Positions 8,297 to 17,146 are shown, numbered from the stretch's first letter. The stretch: 64,000 nt of DNA from Rhodoplanes tepidamans (GCF_030813915.1 NZ_JAUSUJ010000015.1:1-64000); one strand, 5' to 3'. A program made the numbers and translations. The notes: generated by a model not told the origin, from the sequence alone.

Positions 8297-8653
8297 GGTT
8301 GCCGTCGCAGCAGTCTGGTCGCGAGAGGTGCGCTCGTCGCGGGTGCGGTGGACGCGCTCGCGCACGTCGACCCGAAAGATGGCGCGCTCGCGCGCGCCGC
8401 GGGGTTCGGCCGGAACGCCCGAACGGGCCGGCGCGGTCCCCGCGCCGCCGGCCCAATCGTCTGACGAACAAGCGTTTTCAGCCTCAATTCGGCCACCTGT
8501 GTAGCACACGCTCGGCGATGGTCAACGGCGCGCGAGTACCGATGCGCCGACGCCACGGGGGTGCGGCCGCGGTCCGGCCGCAGGGGACCGGCCGGTTCGG
8601 CCGGTCACGTCGAACGGGGAACCGGCCCGACGGGCCGGTCGGGGGACGGGACC
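8297..8653. other. 357-bp divergent intergenic region, rnd / rlpA
   Basis: No gene supported. It should hold the promoters of rnd (minus) and rlpA (plus). The rlpA-proximal half carries two tandem hairpins (listed separately). The relatively AT-rich stretch around 8460-8515 is the most promoter-like part, but no clear -35/-10 pair could be assigned. Confidence 0.5.
8586..8639 (+). promoter_or_regulatory. Two tandem perfect hairpins in the rlpA leader
   Basis: Hairpin 1: GACCGGCC (8586-8593), 5-nt loop, GGCCGGTC (8599-8606). Hairpin 2: ACCGGCCC (8621-8628), 3-nt loop, GGGCCGGT (8632-8639). The second ends 14 bp before the rlpA ATG and touches the G-rich ribosome-binding region, so it could act on translation or attenuation. 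Confidence 0.45.
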
Positions 8654-9403
8654 ATGCGCGCGTCTGCGTTGCATCGATTGCCATTGCATGCACTTCCGCG
8701 TGTATCGCCGGCACGGGAGCCCCGCTGGCGGGCCCCGCTGGTCTGGGCACTCGGCTGGGCCGGCCTCTGGGCCGGGCTGGCCGGCGATCCGCTGCCCGCG
8801 GCGGCCACCGAATCCGACATCGAGCGGACGCGAACCCGGATCGCCGCGGCGATGCCGGACGGCACCGTTCCGGTGCCGCGGCCGCGGCCGGCCGCCGCCG
8901 GGCCGGCGCCGGCGACGCCGCTCCCGCAGACCGCCGCCCCGGTGCCACCGCCCCCCCGCCCGGCGGTCCAGCCGGCCCGGCCGATCCTGGCCTCGGCCGA
9001 GGCGGTCCCGCTGCCCGAGGCCGCCGCGACGCCCGAGCCCGTGTCGGCCGGACCGAGGCTGGCGTCCCTGACGCCGCCCTCGGTGCCGCTGCCGCGGGTC
9101 CGTCCGACGGCCCCGGCGGGCGGTTCGGTGTGCGGCGAGGGCAAGCCGATCCGCTCGGCCTTCTACTGGCAGGGCACCAGGACGGCGAGCGGCCAGCGCT
9201 TCGATCCGGACGGCTACACGGCGGCGCACCGCACCCTGCCGTTCGGCACCAGGCTGACGGTCAAGAACCCGCGCACCGGCCGCTCGGTCGAGGTGGTGGT
9301 CAACGACCGCGGCCCGTTCACCAAGGGGCTCAATCTCGACATCAGCCGCGGCGCCGCCCGCGCCATCGGCTTCACCGGGGTCGGTACCGTCTGCCTGATG
9401 TGA
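8654..9403 (+). CDS. rlpA: Septal ring lytic transglycosylase RlpA-family protein
   Basis: 249 aa from the ATG at 8654 (MRASALHRL). An N-terminal hydrophobic segment (WALGWAGLWAGLAG) should target it to the envelope. Next is a Pro/Ala-rich linker of about 100 residues, then a C-terminal double-psi beta-barrel: SAFYWQGTRTASGQRFDPDGYTAAHRTLPFGTRLTV... VVNDRGPFTKGLNLDISRGAARAIGF. The motif N-D-R-G-P-F and the late aspartate are the RlpA/expansin active-site signature for cleaving peptidoglycan glycan strands. No C-terminal SPOR domain is present. A 280-aa version from 8561 would read through the hairpins and is less likely. Confidence 0.85.
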   Translation: MRASALHRLPLHALPRVSPAREPRWRAPLVWALGWAGLWAGLAGDPLPAAATESDIERTRTRIAAAMPDGTVPVPRPRPAAAGPAPATPLPQTAAPVPPPPRPAVQPARPILASAEAVPLPEAAATPEPVSAGPRLASLTPPSVPLPRVRPTAPAGGSVCGEGKPIRSAFYWQGTRTASGQRFDPDGYTAAHRTLPFGTRLTVKNPRTGRSVEVVVNDRGPFTKGLNLDISRGAARAIGFTGVGTVCLM

Positions 9404-9418
9404 GGCGGCCCGGCCGCC
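9404..9418. terminator. Hairpin between convergent rlpA and LysR gene
   Basis: GGCGGCC, one-base gap, GGCCGCC immediately after the rlpA stop, with the LysR gene ending at 9435. Very GC-rich stem without a T tract; may serve both directions. Confidence 0.4.
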
Positions 9419-9434
9419 GCGGTGCCGCGCCGGC

Positions 9435-10373
9435 TCAGGGGGCGGCGAGATCGGAGGCGCGGATGTCCGTCTCCTCCTGCGCCAGGGTGCGCAGGATCTT
9501 GGCGAAGCGGGCGGCGATCGGCGACAGCTTCTCGCCGCGCCGCCAGATCAGCCCGACCGGCCGCAGCGGCCCCAGGCCCTCCAGCGGGATCACCCGCAGG
9601 CGGCCGGCCGCCGCCTCGACCTCGACCAGCCGGGGCGAGATGATCGACACGCAGCCGGCCCGCATCACCATCGACTTGATGGCCAGGATCGAGTTGGTCG
9701 AGATGCCGCGGTCCGGCCAGTCGAAGCCGGACGACATGAAGACCTGCTCCATCTGCTGACGGAACGCGCTGCCGCCGGCCGGCAGCACCCACTGCACGTC
9801 CTTGAGGTCGGAGAGCCGCACCGTGCCGCGCGACGCCAGCGGGTGGTCGGGCGCCGTGATCAGCGACCAGTCCACCTCGAACAGCGCCTCCTCCTCGATG
9901 TCGGGGAAGTGGGTCGCGATGCCGAGCCGGCGGACCAGCAGGTCGAGCTGGCGGGTCCGCAGCATCTCGGTGATCTCGTGGTCGAGGCCGTCGACGATCG
10001 AGATGCCGATATTGGGGCTCTCGCGCAGCAGCGCCTCGATGCAGCGCGGCACCAGCTGGACGGCGCTGACCGGCGTGATGCCGATGGCCAGCGTGCCCTC
10101 GAGCCCGAGCGAGCGCATGCGGATCTCCTCGCCGGCGCGGCCGAGCAGCGATTCGAGCGCCTGGGCGTAGAACACCAGCGCGTCGCCGAAGTCGTTGAGC
10201 CGCGCCCCCTGGCGGCCGCGCTCCAGCACCTTGACGCCGACCTCGCGCTCCAGGAGCGCGATGCTCTGCGACAGCGCCGGCTGCGACATGTTGACGGCTT
10301 CGGCCGCTCCGCTGATCGAGCCGTGCCGCGCCACGGCCAACAGTTCGAGAAGCCGGCGCGGTTCGATCTTCAT
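9435..10373 (-). CDS. LysR-family transcriptional regulator
   Basis: 312 aa. An N-terminal winged helix-turn-helix (residues ~1-60: LLELLAVARHGSISGAAEAVNMSQPALSQSIALLEREVG) is followed by a periplasmic-binding-protein-like effector domain to residue ~300. It reads away from the catabolic cluster that begins at 11032, the classical divergent arrangement of LysR regulators and their target operons. A small acid or CoA-pathway intermediate is the likely inducer. Regulation of the cluster is inference from position only; the 658-bp spacing is unusually long for a LysR target. Confidence 0.9.
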   Translation of the reverse strand: MKIEPRRLLELLAVARHGSISGAAEAVNMSQPALSQSIALLEREVGVKVLERGRQGARLNDFGDALVFYAQALESLLGRAGEEIRMRSLGLEGTLAIGITPVSAVQLVPRCIEALLRESPNIGISIVDGLDHEITEMLRTRQLDLLVRRLGIATHFPDIEEEALFEVDWSLITAPDHPLASRGTVRLSDLKDVQWVLPAGGSAFRQQMEQVFMSSGFDWPDRGISTNSILAIKSMVMRAGCVSIISPRLVEVEAAAGRLRVIPLEGLGPLRPVGLIWRRGEKLSPIAARFAKILRTLAQEETDIRASDLAAP

Positions 10374-10837
10374 CGCGGGGTCGATCCTGTCGGCGGCAGG
10401 GCCCGGGCCGCCCGATGACGGCGGAGCCTATACGCTTCGACCGCCCGGCGGAAGGCGAAGCCGGGTGGCCGGCCTTAATTCTCGGTTGTGGCTGCGCCGC
10501 TCCTTCGCGTGACAGCCGATGTGTCCCGCGGCCGCCGGCAGCCCAGCCGCGCCGGCTGTGCATGGATCGGTTCGGGCCGCGTCCGGCGCCCGCTTCGCGC
10601 CACGGCACCGACGGTCCGCCCGGCAGGCCGTCGCCGTGGTTGCCTCGAATCCGCGCAGATCCGCGAGATCGTCCTGAGTCGCAGGCCGATCCGGACCGGC
10701 CGGCGGGGCGCGCCGCGATCGACCGCTGCCGCATTTTGCGGCGGCGCCGAAAGCTCGGGTCGTGCGACGCCGCACGGCCCGTCCGGAGGGCGGCGACCGG
10801 ACATAATCGGTCCCGATAGCGTTCCCAAAACTCCGTA

Positions 10838-10866
10838 TTGGACCTTCGTCGCAGCGCGATCCTAAT
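10838..10866 (+). promoter_or_regulatory. Candidate sigma-70 promoter of the catabolic cluster
   Basis: TTGGAC (10838-10843), 17-bp spacer, CCTAAT (10861-10866). Predicted start near 10873. The ATCGG-N2-CCGAT dyad lies 20-30 bp upstream of the -35 element, where a LysR activator would bind. Confidence 0.45.
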
Positions 10867-10899
10867 CTCCGCCCCGACGACGACCTCGAGCCCCCGGAG

Positions 10900-10913
10900 G
10901 TCGTGATCACGAC
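10900..10913. promoter_or_regulatory. Perfect 14-bp palindrome, candidate operator
   Basis: GTCGTGATCACGAC, about 28 bp downstream of the predicted transcription start and 119 bp before the FAH gene. Position suits a repressor site. It shares the TCGTGA half-site with palindromes at 4831-4848 and 18880-18907. Confidence 0.45.
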
Positions 10914-11031
10914 AGCGACTCATCCGACCGATCGGTGCCCCACCGACGAGGGCCGCATCGCCGGCCGCCGCGACCACCCCCCGGTCGCGGGTCGGGGAGA
11001 TACCGGAAACGCCTGCAGCAGGAGACGAGGC

Positions 11032-11928
11032 ATGAAGCTAGCCACATTCAAGGTCGGGACCGAGGAACTGGTCGGCGCCGTCGACGGCAACGAGATCGTC
11101 GTGATCGACGTGCCGGACATGCGCACGCTGTTCGCGCTCGGCACGCCGGTCAAGGAGCAGGCCGAGAAGCGCCTGACCAAGCGCCGCTTCAAGCTCGCCG
11201 ACGTCAAGCTGTGCGCGCCGATCCAGCCGAAGAAGATCTTCCATACCGCCGGCAACTACGCGGAGCACGCCCACGAGGGCGACCGCTCCAACTGGGTCGC
11301 CGCGATCAAGCCGTGGATCGTGTTCTTCCAGAACGTCGACGCCGTCATCGGTCCCGAGGACCCGGTCGTCTATCCGGAGCACCTGACGAAGTGCCTCGAC
11401 TACGAGCTCGAGCTGTGCGTCGTCCTCGCCAAGCCGGGCAAGTTCTTCACCGAGAAGGAAGCGTCCGACTACATCGGCGGCTACGTGATCTTCAACGACA
11501 TCACGGCGCGCGACATCCAGCGCCGCGAGATGGAGTCGGCGAACTTCTGCTTCTCGAAGTCGATCGACACGTTCTGCCCGTTCGGCCCGTGGATCGTGAC
11601 GCCGGACGAGATTCCGGACCCGTACAATCTGAACCTCGAGCTGCGGGTGAACGGCGAGAAGCGCCAGATCTCCAACTCGAGCCATATGTCGGTGACGATC
11701 CCGCAGCTCCTCTCCAAGTTCTCGCCGCTCGGCTACAACGCCGGCGACATCCTCACCACCGGCACGGTGTCGGGCGTCGCGGCGTTCAGCGCCGATCCGG
11801 AGGCCTGGTACCTCAAGCCGGGCGACGTGATGGAGGCCGAGATCGAGAAGATCGGCGTGCTGCGCAACAAGGTGATCTCGTGGAAAGAGGCCTACGGGGT
11901 CGACGCGCCGGCGTGGCAGGGCTTCTGA
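11032..11928 (+). CDS. Fumarylacetoacetate hydrolase (FAH)-family protein
   Basis: 298 aa from the ATG at 11032, preceded by AGGAGACGAGG. The FAH fold is recognisable from AGNYAEHAHE, the metal ligands in LDYELELCVVL (two glutamates) and FNDITARDIQRREME (aspartate), and the late TTGTVSGVAAF. Members cleave acylpyruvates, decarboxylate or isomerise ring-fission acids, or hydrate 2-oxo dienoic acids with a divalent metal. As first gene of the cluster it probably acts on a 1,3-dioxo or 2-oxo acid intermediate. Exact reaction unknown. Confidence 0.85.
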   Translation: MKLATFKVGTEELVGAVDGNEIVVIDVPDMRTLFALGTPVKEQAEKRLTKRRFKLADVKLCAPIQPKKIFHTAGNYAEHAHEGDRSNWVAAIKPWIVFFQNVDAVIGPEDPVVYPEHLTKCLDYELELCVVLAKPGKFFTEKEASDYIGGYVIFNDITARDIQRREMESANFCFSKSIDTFCPFGPWIVTPDEIPDPYNLNLELRVNGEKRQISNSSHMSVTIPQLLSKFSPLGYNAGDILTTGTVSGVAAFSADPEAWYLKPGDVMEAEIEKIGVLRNKVISWKEAYGVDAPAWQGF

Positions 11929-11937
11929 GAGGGCGTC

Positions 11938-13116
11938 ATGATCGATCGCACCAAGGTCTGGTCCGGCACGCTCAACGACGTCGCCCTCGCGGGCCGTCCG
12001 AAGCGCGCCGCCAAGTTCTACGACACCACGCTGCGTGACGGCGAGCAGGCGGTCGGCGCGGCCTTCGATCCCGAGCAGAAGCTCGAGATCGCCAGGATGG
12101 TCGACGGACTCGGCGTCGGCCGCATCGAGGCCGGCTTCCCGCGCGTCTCCGACGAGGACAAGGAGGCGATCCGGGCGATCGCCAAGGCCGGCCTGAAGGC
12201 CGAGGTGTGGGGCTTCTCCCGCGCCCTGGTCGACGACGTCGCCGCCGTGGTCGAGCTCGGCCTGAAGTACTGCGTCATCGAGGCGCCGATCTCCGATCCC
12301 AAGCTCGCCGCGCTCGAGGTCACCCGCGAGAAGGTGCTGGACCGGATCAGGAAGGCGGTGTCGTTCGCCACCGAGAACGGCATCCATGTCTGCTTCTTCG
12401 GCGTCGACTCGACGCGCGCCGATCTCGGCTTCTTCGAGCACGTCTACAAGGCGGCGCTCGACGTCGGCGCCAAGGAGATCGCGGTCGTCGACACGCTCGG
12501 CATCGCCACCCCCGAGGCGGTGACGTTCCTGATCGGCAAGGCGCGCGGCTGGGTCGGTCCTTCGGTGCCGATCCACTACCACGGCCACAACGACTTCGGC
12601 CTCGCCACGGCGAGCGCCGTGGCGGCGATCGACGCCGGCGCCTCGTGGATCCACGGGACCGTCGACGGCATCGGCGAGCGCGGCGGCAACGCCAACATCC
12701 CGGAGATCGCGCTGGCGCTGGAGCTGCTCTACGGCATCGACACCGGCATCGACCTCACCAAGGTCCGCAAGGCGTCGGAGCGGCTGCGGCAGATCGCCCG
12801 CTACGGCCTCGAGCCGTGGAAGCCGGTGGTCGGCGAGAACCTGTTCGTGCGCGAGACCGGCGCGGTGGCGGCCCAGTTCCACCTGCCGCACGCGATCGAG
12901 CCCTACGCGGCCTCGCTGCTCGACACGCCGCGCGGCATCGTGCTCGGCAAGAAGAGCGGCGCCGCCTCGATCACCCTCAAATGCGAGGAGCTCGGGCTGA
13001 AGACCGGGGAGGACAAGGTCCCGGTGCTGCTCGCCGAGGTGAAGAAGCTCGCCCTTCAGAAGCGCGGTCTGCTGACCGACGCGGAATTCGTCGAGATCGT
13101 GAAACGCCACGGCTGA
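11938..13116 (+). CDS. DRE-TIM metallolyase, homocitrate/isopropylmalate-synthase-like
   Basis: 392 aa. The (beta/alpha)8 barrel opens with FYDTTLRDGEQ (about residues 27-37), the DRE-TIM signature with catalytic Arg and Asp. It has the metal-binding HYHGHNDFG and GIGERGGNANIPE, followed by C-terminal subdomains with FVRETGAVAAQF and LGKKSGAASI typical of homocitrate/NifV-type enzymes. Enzymes of this superfamily make or break C-C bonds between a 2-oxo acid and an acyl-CoA. No lysine or nif genes are nearby, so a catabolic acyl-CoA lyase or an oxo-acid condensation is more likely than true homocitrate synthase. Starts 9 bp after the FAH gene. Confidence 0.8.
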   Translation: MIDRTKVWSGTLNDVALAGRPKRAAKFYDTTLRDGEQAVGAAFDPEQKLEIARMVDGLGVGRIEAGFPRVSDEDKEAIRAIAKAGLKAEVWGFSRALVDDVAAVVELGLKYCVIEAPISDPKLAALEVTREKVLDRIRKAVSFATENGIHVCFFGVDSTRADLGFFEHVYKAALDVGAKEIAVVDTLGIATPEAVTFLIGKARGWVGPSVPIHYHGHNDFGLATASAVAAIDAGASWIHGTVDGIGERGGNANIPEIALALELLYGIDTGIDLTKVRKASERLRQIARYGLEPWKPVVGENLFVRETGAVAAQFHLPHAIEPYAASLLDTPRGIVLGKKSGAASITLKCEELGLKTGEDKVPVLLAEVKKLALQKRGLLTDAEFVEIVKRHG

Positions 13117-13201
13117 GCCCCCGAACCTCGTGCAGACGAGACGACCCGGCCGCACGCGCGGCCGGGACCGGGGAGCTCACGCCTGAAGAAGGAAGACTGA
13201 G

Positions 13202-13972
13202 ATGGGTCGTTTCCAGGACAAGAAGGCTCTCGTGACCGGCTCCGGCCGCGGCTTCGGTGCCGTGCTGGCGCTCGCCTTCGCGGACGAGGGCGCCGACGTC
13301 GTCGTCCACTACAACTCCTCCGCCAAGGGCGCCGAGGAGGTGGTGAAGCAGATCGAGGCGAAGGGCCGCAAGGCGATCGCCGTGAAGGGCGACATCGCCT
13401 CGCACGCCGACGTGCTGAAGATCGCCGAGACCTGCTTCGGGACGTTCGGCGGCTGCGACGTGCTGGTCAACAATGTCGGCGACATGGCGCTCGACCAGAA
13501 GTCCTGGCGCGAGTTCGACGAGAAGGTGATCGAGCACACGCTCAAGGTGGACATCATGGGCACCATGTTCATGATCCACGAGATCGGCTCGCGCATGCTC
13601 GACTCGGGCCGCGGCGGCACGATCGTCAACATCGGCTCGCAGGTGGTGATCGCCGGCAGCCCGCGCGCGCCGCAGTACGCGGCCGCCAAGTACGGCGTGA
13701 TCGGTCTCACCAAGTCCTACGCCCGCGCGCTCGCGCCGCTGGTGCGGGTCAACACGCTCGGCGCCGCCTTCATGGAGACCGAGGCGCTGAAGAACCGCTA
13801 CGACTGGAAGCACGGTCGCCGCGAGGAGGTTCTCAAGCAGACCCCCCTCGCCCGCATCGCCACCCCCGAGGACATGGTCGGCCCGACCCTGTTCCTGGCC
13901 GCCGACGACTCCAAGCACATGACCGGCCAGTTCCTGCTGGCCAATGGCGGCCTGGCGATGGTCGGCGCCTGA
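13202..13972 (+). CDS. Short-chain dehydrogenase/reductase (FabG-like)
   Basis: 256 aa. Classical SDR with cofactor motif TGSGRGFG (about residues 12-19), NNVG strand motif (about residues 90-93), and catalytic Ser in NIGSQVVIAG with Tyr-x-x-x-Lys in YAAAKYG. Likely interconverts a 3-hydroxyacyl and 3-oxoacyl thioester or a related alcohol/ketone with NAD(P)H. It sits in the catabolic cluster with an 85-bp gap upstream and its own ribosome-binding site (GAAGGAAG). Confidence 0.88.
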   Translation: MGRFQDKKALVTGSGRGFGAVLALAFADEGADVVVHYNSSAKGAEEVVKQIEAKGRKAIAVKGDIASHADVLKIAETCFGTFGGCDVLVNNVGDMALDQKSWREFDEKVIEHTLKVDIMGTMFMIHEIGSRMLDSGRGGTIVNIGSQVVIAGSPRAPQYAAAKYGVIGLTKSYARALAPLVRVNTLGAAFMETEALKNRYDWKHGRREEVLKQTPLARIATPEDMVGPTLFLAADDSKHMTGQFLLANGGLAMVGA

Positions 13973-14103
13973 GCGGGGCACCGCATCGGGGGCGGGCCGC
14001 CGCGACCTCCCACGCGGCGACCCGCCGCCCCGATGCAACGAGGACGCGCGAAATCGGAGCGGGTACAGTGGACCAGGATACCGCATCGAGGAAAGGCGCG
14101 ACC

Positions 14104-14904
14104 ATGACGGCGACCCTGGACGTCTCCCGGAGCAATCACGTGATGCTCCTGAAGATCACCGACCCGAAGACCCGGAACGCCCTGTCGGGCGAGCGCTTCT
14201 ACAAGGCGATCGAGGACGCGGTCCGCACCGCCAACGACGACCTCGACATCCGCTGCGTCATCGTCACCGGCGACGGCAAGGCGTTCTCGTCGGGCGGCAA
14301 CGTGCAGGACATGCACGGCCGCAAGGGCATGTTCGGCGGCGAGCCGCAGCAGATCGCCGAGCAGTACCGGGCCGGCATCCAGCGCATCCCGATGGCGATG
14401 TGGAAGCTCGACGTGCCGGCGATCGCCGCCGTCAACGGCCCGGCGATCGGGGCGGGCTGCGACCTCGCCTGCATGTGCGACATCCGCATCGCCTCCGACC
14501 GGGCCGTCTTCGCCGAGAGCTTCGTCAAGGTCGGCATCGTGCCGGGCGACGGCGGCTCGTGGCTGCTGCCGCGCGCCATCGGCTACGCGCGGGCCGCCGA
14601 GATGGCCTTCACGGGCGACCCGATCGACGCCGACGAGGCGCGCGAGATCGGCCTCGTCTCCCGCGTGGTGCCGCACGACCAGCTGATGACGGTCGCCTTC
14701 GAGATCGCCGGGCGCATCGCCGCCAACCCCCCGCACGCGCTGCGCTGGACCAAGCGGCTGCTGCGCGAATCCCAGATCGCCCGCCTCGACACGGTGCTGG
14801 AGATGGCGGCCGCCTACCAAGCGCTGTCGCACCAGACCGAGGATCACGCCGAGGCGGTCGCGGCACTGCTGGAAAAGCGGCGGCCCGAGTTCAAGGGACG
14901 CTAG
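14104..14904 (+). CDS. Enoyl-CoA hydratase/isomerase (crotonase) family protein, copy 1
   Basis: 266 aa from the ATG at 14104, preceded by GAGGAAAGG; a GTG at 14068 is possible but weaker. Crotonase fold with oxyanion-hole segments DGKAFSSGGNVQDM and AAVNGPAIGAGCDLACMCD. At the usual first catalytic glutamate position it has the segment EAFVKVGIVPGDGG-like (ESFVKVGIVPGDGGSW). Likely hydrates or isomerises an unsaturated CoA ester. First of three crotonases in this cluster; the paralogues differ clearly, so they probably handle different intermediates. Confidence 0.88.
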   Translation: MTATLDVSRSNHVMLLKITDPKTRNALSGERFYKAIEDAVRTANDDLDIRCVIVTGDGKAFSSGGNVQDMHGRKGMFGGEPQQIAEQYRAGIQRIPMAMWKLDVPAIAAVNGPAIGAGCDLACMCDIRIASDRAVFAESFVKVGIVPGDGGSWLLPRAIGYARAAEMAFTGDPIDADEAREIGLVSRVVPHDQLMTVAFEIAGRIAANPPHALRWTKRLLRESQIARLDTVLEMAAAYQALSHQTEDHAEAVAALLEKRRPEFKGR

Positions 14905-14923
14905 TCCGTACGGAGTGAATGGC

Positions 14924-15706
14924 ATGACCGCCGGCCCGGAACACCCGCTGCTGCTGATCGACCGCCCGAGCGACGGCGTCGCGATCGTCCGCATCAACCG
15001 GCCGGAGGTGCGCAACGCCCTCAATCTGGCGTTGCGGCAGGCGCTCGCCGCGACCTTCCGGGACCTCGCGGCGGAGCCCGGCCTGCGCTGCATCGTGCTG
15101 ACCGGCGACGACAAGGCGTTCTGCGCCGGCGCCGACCTGTCCGAATACGTCGATGCCGACCCGGTCGAGATCCTCGAGCGCGACATGGGCCGGCTGTGGG
15201 GCGCCATCGCCGACTGCCCGGTGCCGGTGATCGCCGCGGTCAGCGGCTTCGCGCTCGGCGGCGGCTGCGAGCTCGCCATGCACGCCGACATCATCGTGGC
15301 GGGCCGCTCGGCCAAGTTCGGCCAGCCCGAGGTGATGATCGGCATCACGCCGGGCGGCGGCGCCACCCAGCGGCTCACCCGCGCCGTCGGCAAGTTCAAC
15401 GCCATGCGGCTGATGCTGACCGGCGAGATCGTCGACGCCGAGGAGGCCCGCGCGATCGGCCTGGTCAGCCGGCTGGTCGACGACGACGCCGTGATGGCGG
15501 AGGCGCTGCGCCTCGCCGGCCTGATCGTGTCGGCGGCGCCGATCGCGGTGCGAAAGACCAAGGAGCTGGTGCTGGAGAGCCAGAACGTGCCGCTCGACGC
15601 CGGCCTGCGCAGCGAGCGCGCGGCGTTCCAGCTCACCTTCGCCACCCGCGACAAGCACGACCGCATGCGGGCCTTCCTCGACCGCAAGAAGGGCCCGCGG
15701 CGATGA
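14924..15706 (+). CDS. Enoyl-CoA hydratase/isomerase family protein, copy 2
   Basis: 260 aa from the ATG at 14924, with GGAGTGA 7-8 bp upstream; the GTG at 14915 is an alternative. Oxyanion-hole segments are DDKAFCAGADLSEY and [39 protein letters not shown] carries the catalytic glutamates of typical enoyl-CoA hydratases. It follows crotonase 1 by 19 bp and precedes the transporter. Its active-site pattern is closer to copy 3 than to copy 1. Confidence 0.9.
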   Translation: MTAGPEHPLLLIDRPSDGVAIVRINRPEVRNALNLALRQALAATFRDLAAEPGLRCIVLTGDDKAFCAGADLSEYVDADPVEILERDMGRLWGAIADCPVPVIAAVSGFALGGGCELAMHADIIVAGRSAKFGQPEVMIGITPGGGATQRLTRAVGKFNAMRLMLTGEIVDAEEARAIGLVSRLVDDDAVMAEALRLAGLIVSAAPIAVRKTKELVLESQNVPLDAGLRSERAAFQLTFATRDKHDRMRAFLDRKKGPRR

Positions 15707-15814
15707 GAGACCGGGCACGTCCGCGCGACGTGCCGCCAACACAACAAGGGTGCAGGATCCGGAGGTCACGCCCGCTGCACGACCAATAACCGAACCCCCA
15801 TCGGAGTAGATGCG

Positions 15815-17146
15815 ATGTCACAGACAACCGCGACCGCGGACGGCGGAGCCTTGCCTGCCGCGGACGCCAAGACGACCCCGGCCTTTCGCCGGCTGGTGGT
15901 CGCGTCGTCGCTGGGCTCGGCGATCGAGCACTACGACTTCTTCATCTATGCGTTCACGGCGCCGCTGGTGTTCGACCACTTCTTCTTCCCGAAGATGGAT
16001 TCGGTCGCCAGCATGATGGCCGTCTACGCCACTTTCGCGGTCGGCTTCGTGGCCCGGCCACTCGGCGGCATGGTGTTCGGCCACTACGGCGACAAGATCG
16101 GCCGCAAGGCCATGCTGATGATGACCTTCGTCATCATGGGCGTCGCCTCGTTCCTGATCGGTTGCCTGCCGCGCTACGACTCGGCCGGCCTGTTCGCGCC
16201 GATCGCCCTCGTGGTGCTGCGCTTCATGCAGGGCTTCGCGTTCGGCGGCGAGTACATGAACGCCGTGTCTCTGACGCTGGAGAACGCGCCGCAGAAGCGG
16301 CGCGGATTCTTCGCCTCCTGGGTGAACGCCTCCGGCCCCATCGGCATCATCGTCGCCTCCGGCCTGATCGCCATCCTGTCCGGAGTCTACGGCAAGGACA
16401 GCTTCATCGACTGGGTGTGGCGCATCCCGTTCCTGTTCAGCTTCGTGCTGGTGGTGATCGGCACCTACATCCGGCACTCGGTCGACGAGTCGCTGCTCCT
16501 CAAGAAGAAGCAGGGCGAGGCCGGCACCCAGAAGGCGCCGATCCTGGCGGCCCTGCGGTCGCACAAGAAGTCGATCGTGCTCGGCTGCCTGGCCAACATG
16601 GTCCACTCCTCGTTCCAGTACCTGTCGACCGTGTTCGTCATCGGCTATGCCGTGAAGACGCTCGGCATGTCGCCGGCCCAGGTCACGTCGGGCCCGATGT
16701 TCGCCAACATCGCCGAGATGCTGATGGTGCCGCTCATCGCCTTCTACAGCGACAGGTTCGGCCGCAAGCCGTTCATGATCCTGGGGGTCGTGCTGGCCAT
16801 GATCTGGTTCCCGATCTTCTTCCAGATCCTCGCCATGAAGGACCCGATCCTCCTGATCGGCGGCCTGGTGATCTCCATCGGCCTCATCCACGGCCTGATG
16901 TTCGCCCCCGAGGCGGCCTTCACGGCGGAGCTGTTCCCGACCGAGATCCGGGTCTCCGGCTCGTCGCTCGGCAAGCAGTTCGGCATCATCTTCGGCGGCG
17001 GCATGGCGCCGCTGGTCGCGACCTGGCTGATGGGCCAGGCCGGCGGCAGCACCACGCCGGTGATCGTCTACTTCGAGGTGATCGCCGCCATGGCCTTCGT
17101 CGGCATGCTGCTGGCACCCGACAAGGCCAAGAAGGTCCTGGACTGA
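15815..17146 (+). CDS. MFS transporter, metabolite:H+ symporter (MHS) type
   Basis: 443 aa with about 12 hydrophobic segments. The opening SSLGSAIEHYDFFIYAFTAPLVF is the MHS signature. GHYGDKIGRKAMLM is MFS motif A, repeated as SDRFGRKPFMI in the second half, and QGFAFGGEYMNAV is the conserved fourth-helix motif. MHS proteins import small organic acids or betaines with protons. Placed between the crotonases and the hydroxyacyl-CoA dehydrogenase, it is the probable uptake system for the cluster's growth substrate. Confidence 0.9.
   Translation: MSQTTATADGGALPAADAKTTPAFRRLVVASSLGSAIEHYDFFIYAFTAPLVFDHFFFPKMDSVASMMAVYATFAVGFVARPLGGMVFGHYGDKIGRKAMLMMTFVIMGVASFLIGCLPRYDSAGLFAPIALVVLRFMQGFAFGGEYMNAVSLTLENAPQKRRGFFASWVNASGPIGIIVASGLIAILSGVYGKDSFIDWVWRIPFLFSFVLVVIGTYIRHSVDESLLLKKKQGEAGTQKAPILAALRSHKKSIVLGCLANMVHSSFQYLSTVFVIGYAVKTLGMSPAQVTSGPMFANIAEMLMVPLIAFYSDRFGRKPFMILGVVLAMIWFPIFFQILAMKDPILLIGGLVISIGLIHGLMFAPEAAFTAELFPTEIRVSGSSLGKQFGIIFGGGMAPLVATWLMGQAGGSTTPVIVYFEVIAAMAFVGMLLAPDKAKKVLD

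Larger units (their letters stand above)
10374..11031. other. 658-bp regulatory gap between the LysR gene and the catabolic cluster
   Basis: No coding sequence supported: open frames here occur on both strands and resemble no family. The right-hand third holds a candidate promoter (10838-10866), an interrupted palindrome ATCGG-N2-CCGAT (10806-10817) that also fits a LysR T-N11-A box, and a perfect palindrome at 10900-10913. The first gene has a strong ribosome-binding site (AGGAGACGAGG). Confidence 0.55.

Noticed and set aside
10415-10910. Several 100-160-codon open frames in the LysR-FAH gap
   Set aside because: Present on both strands in overlapping frames, no ribosome-binding site or conserved pattern; the region is better explained as regulatory.
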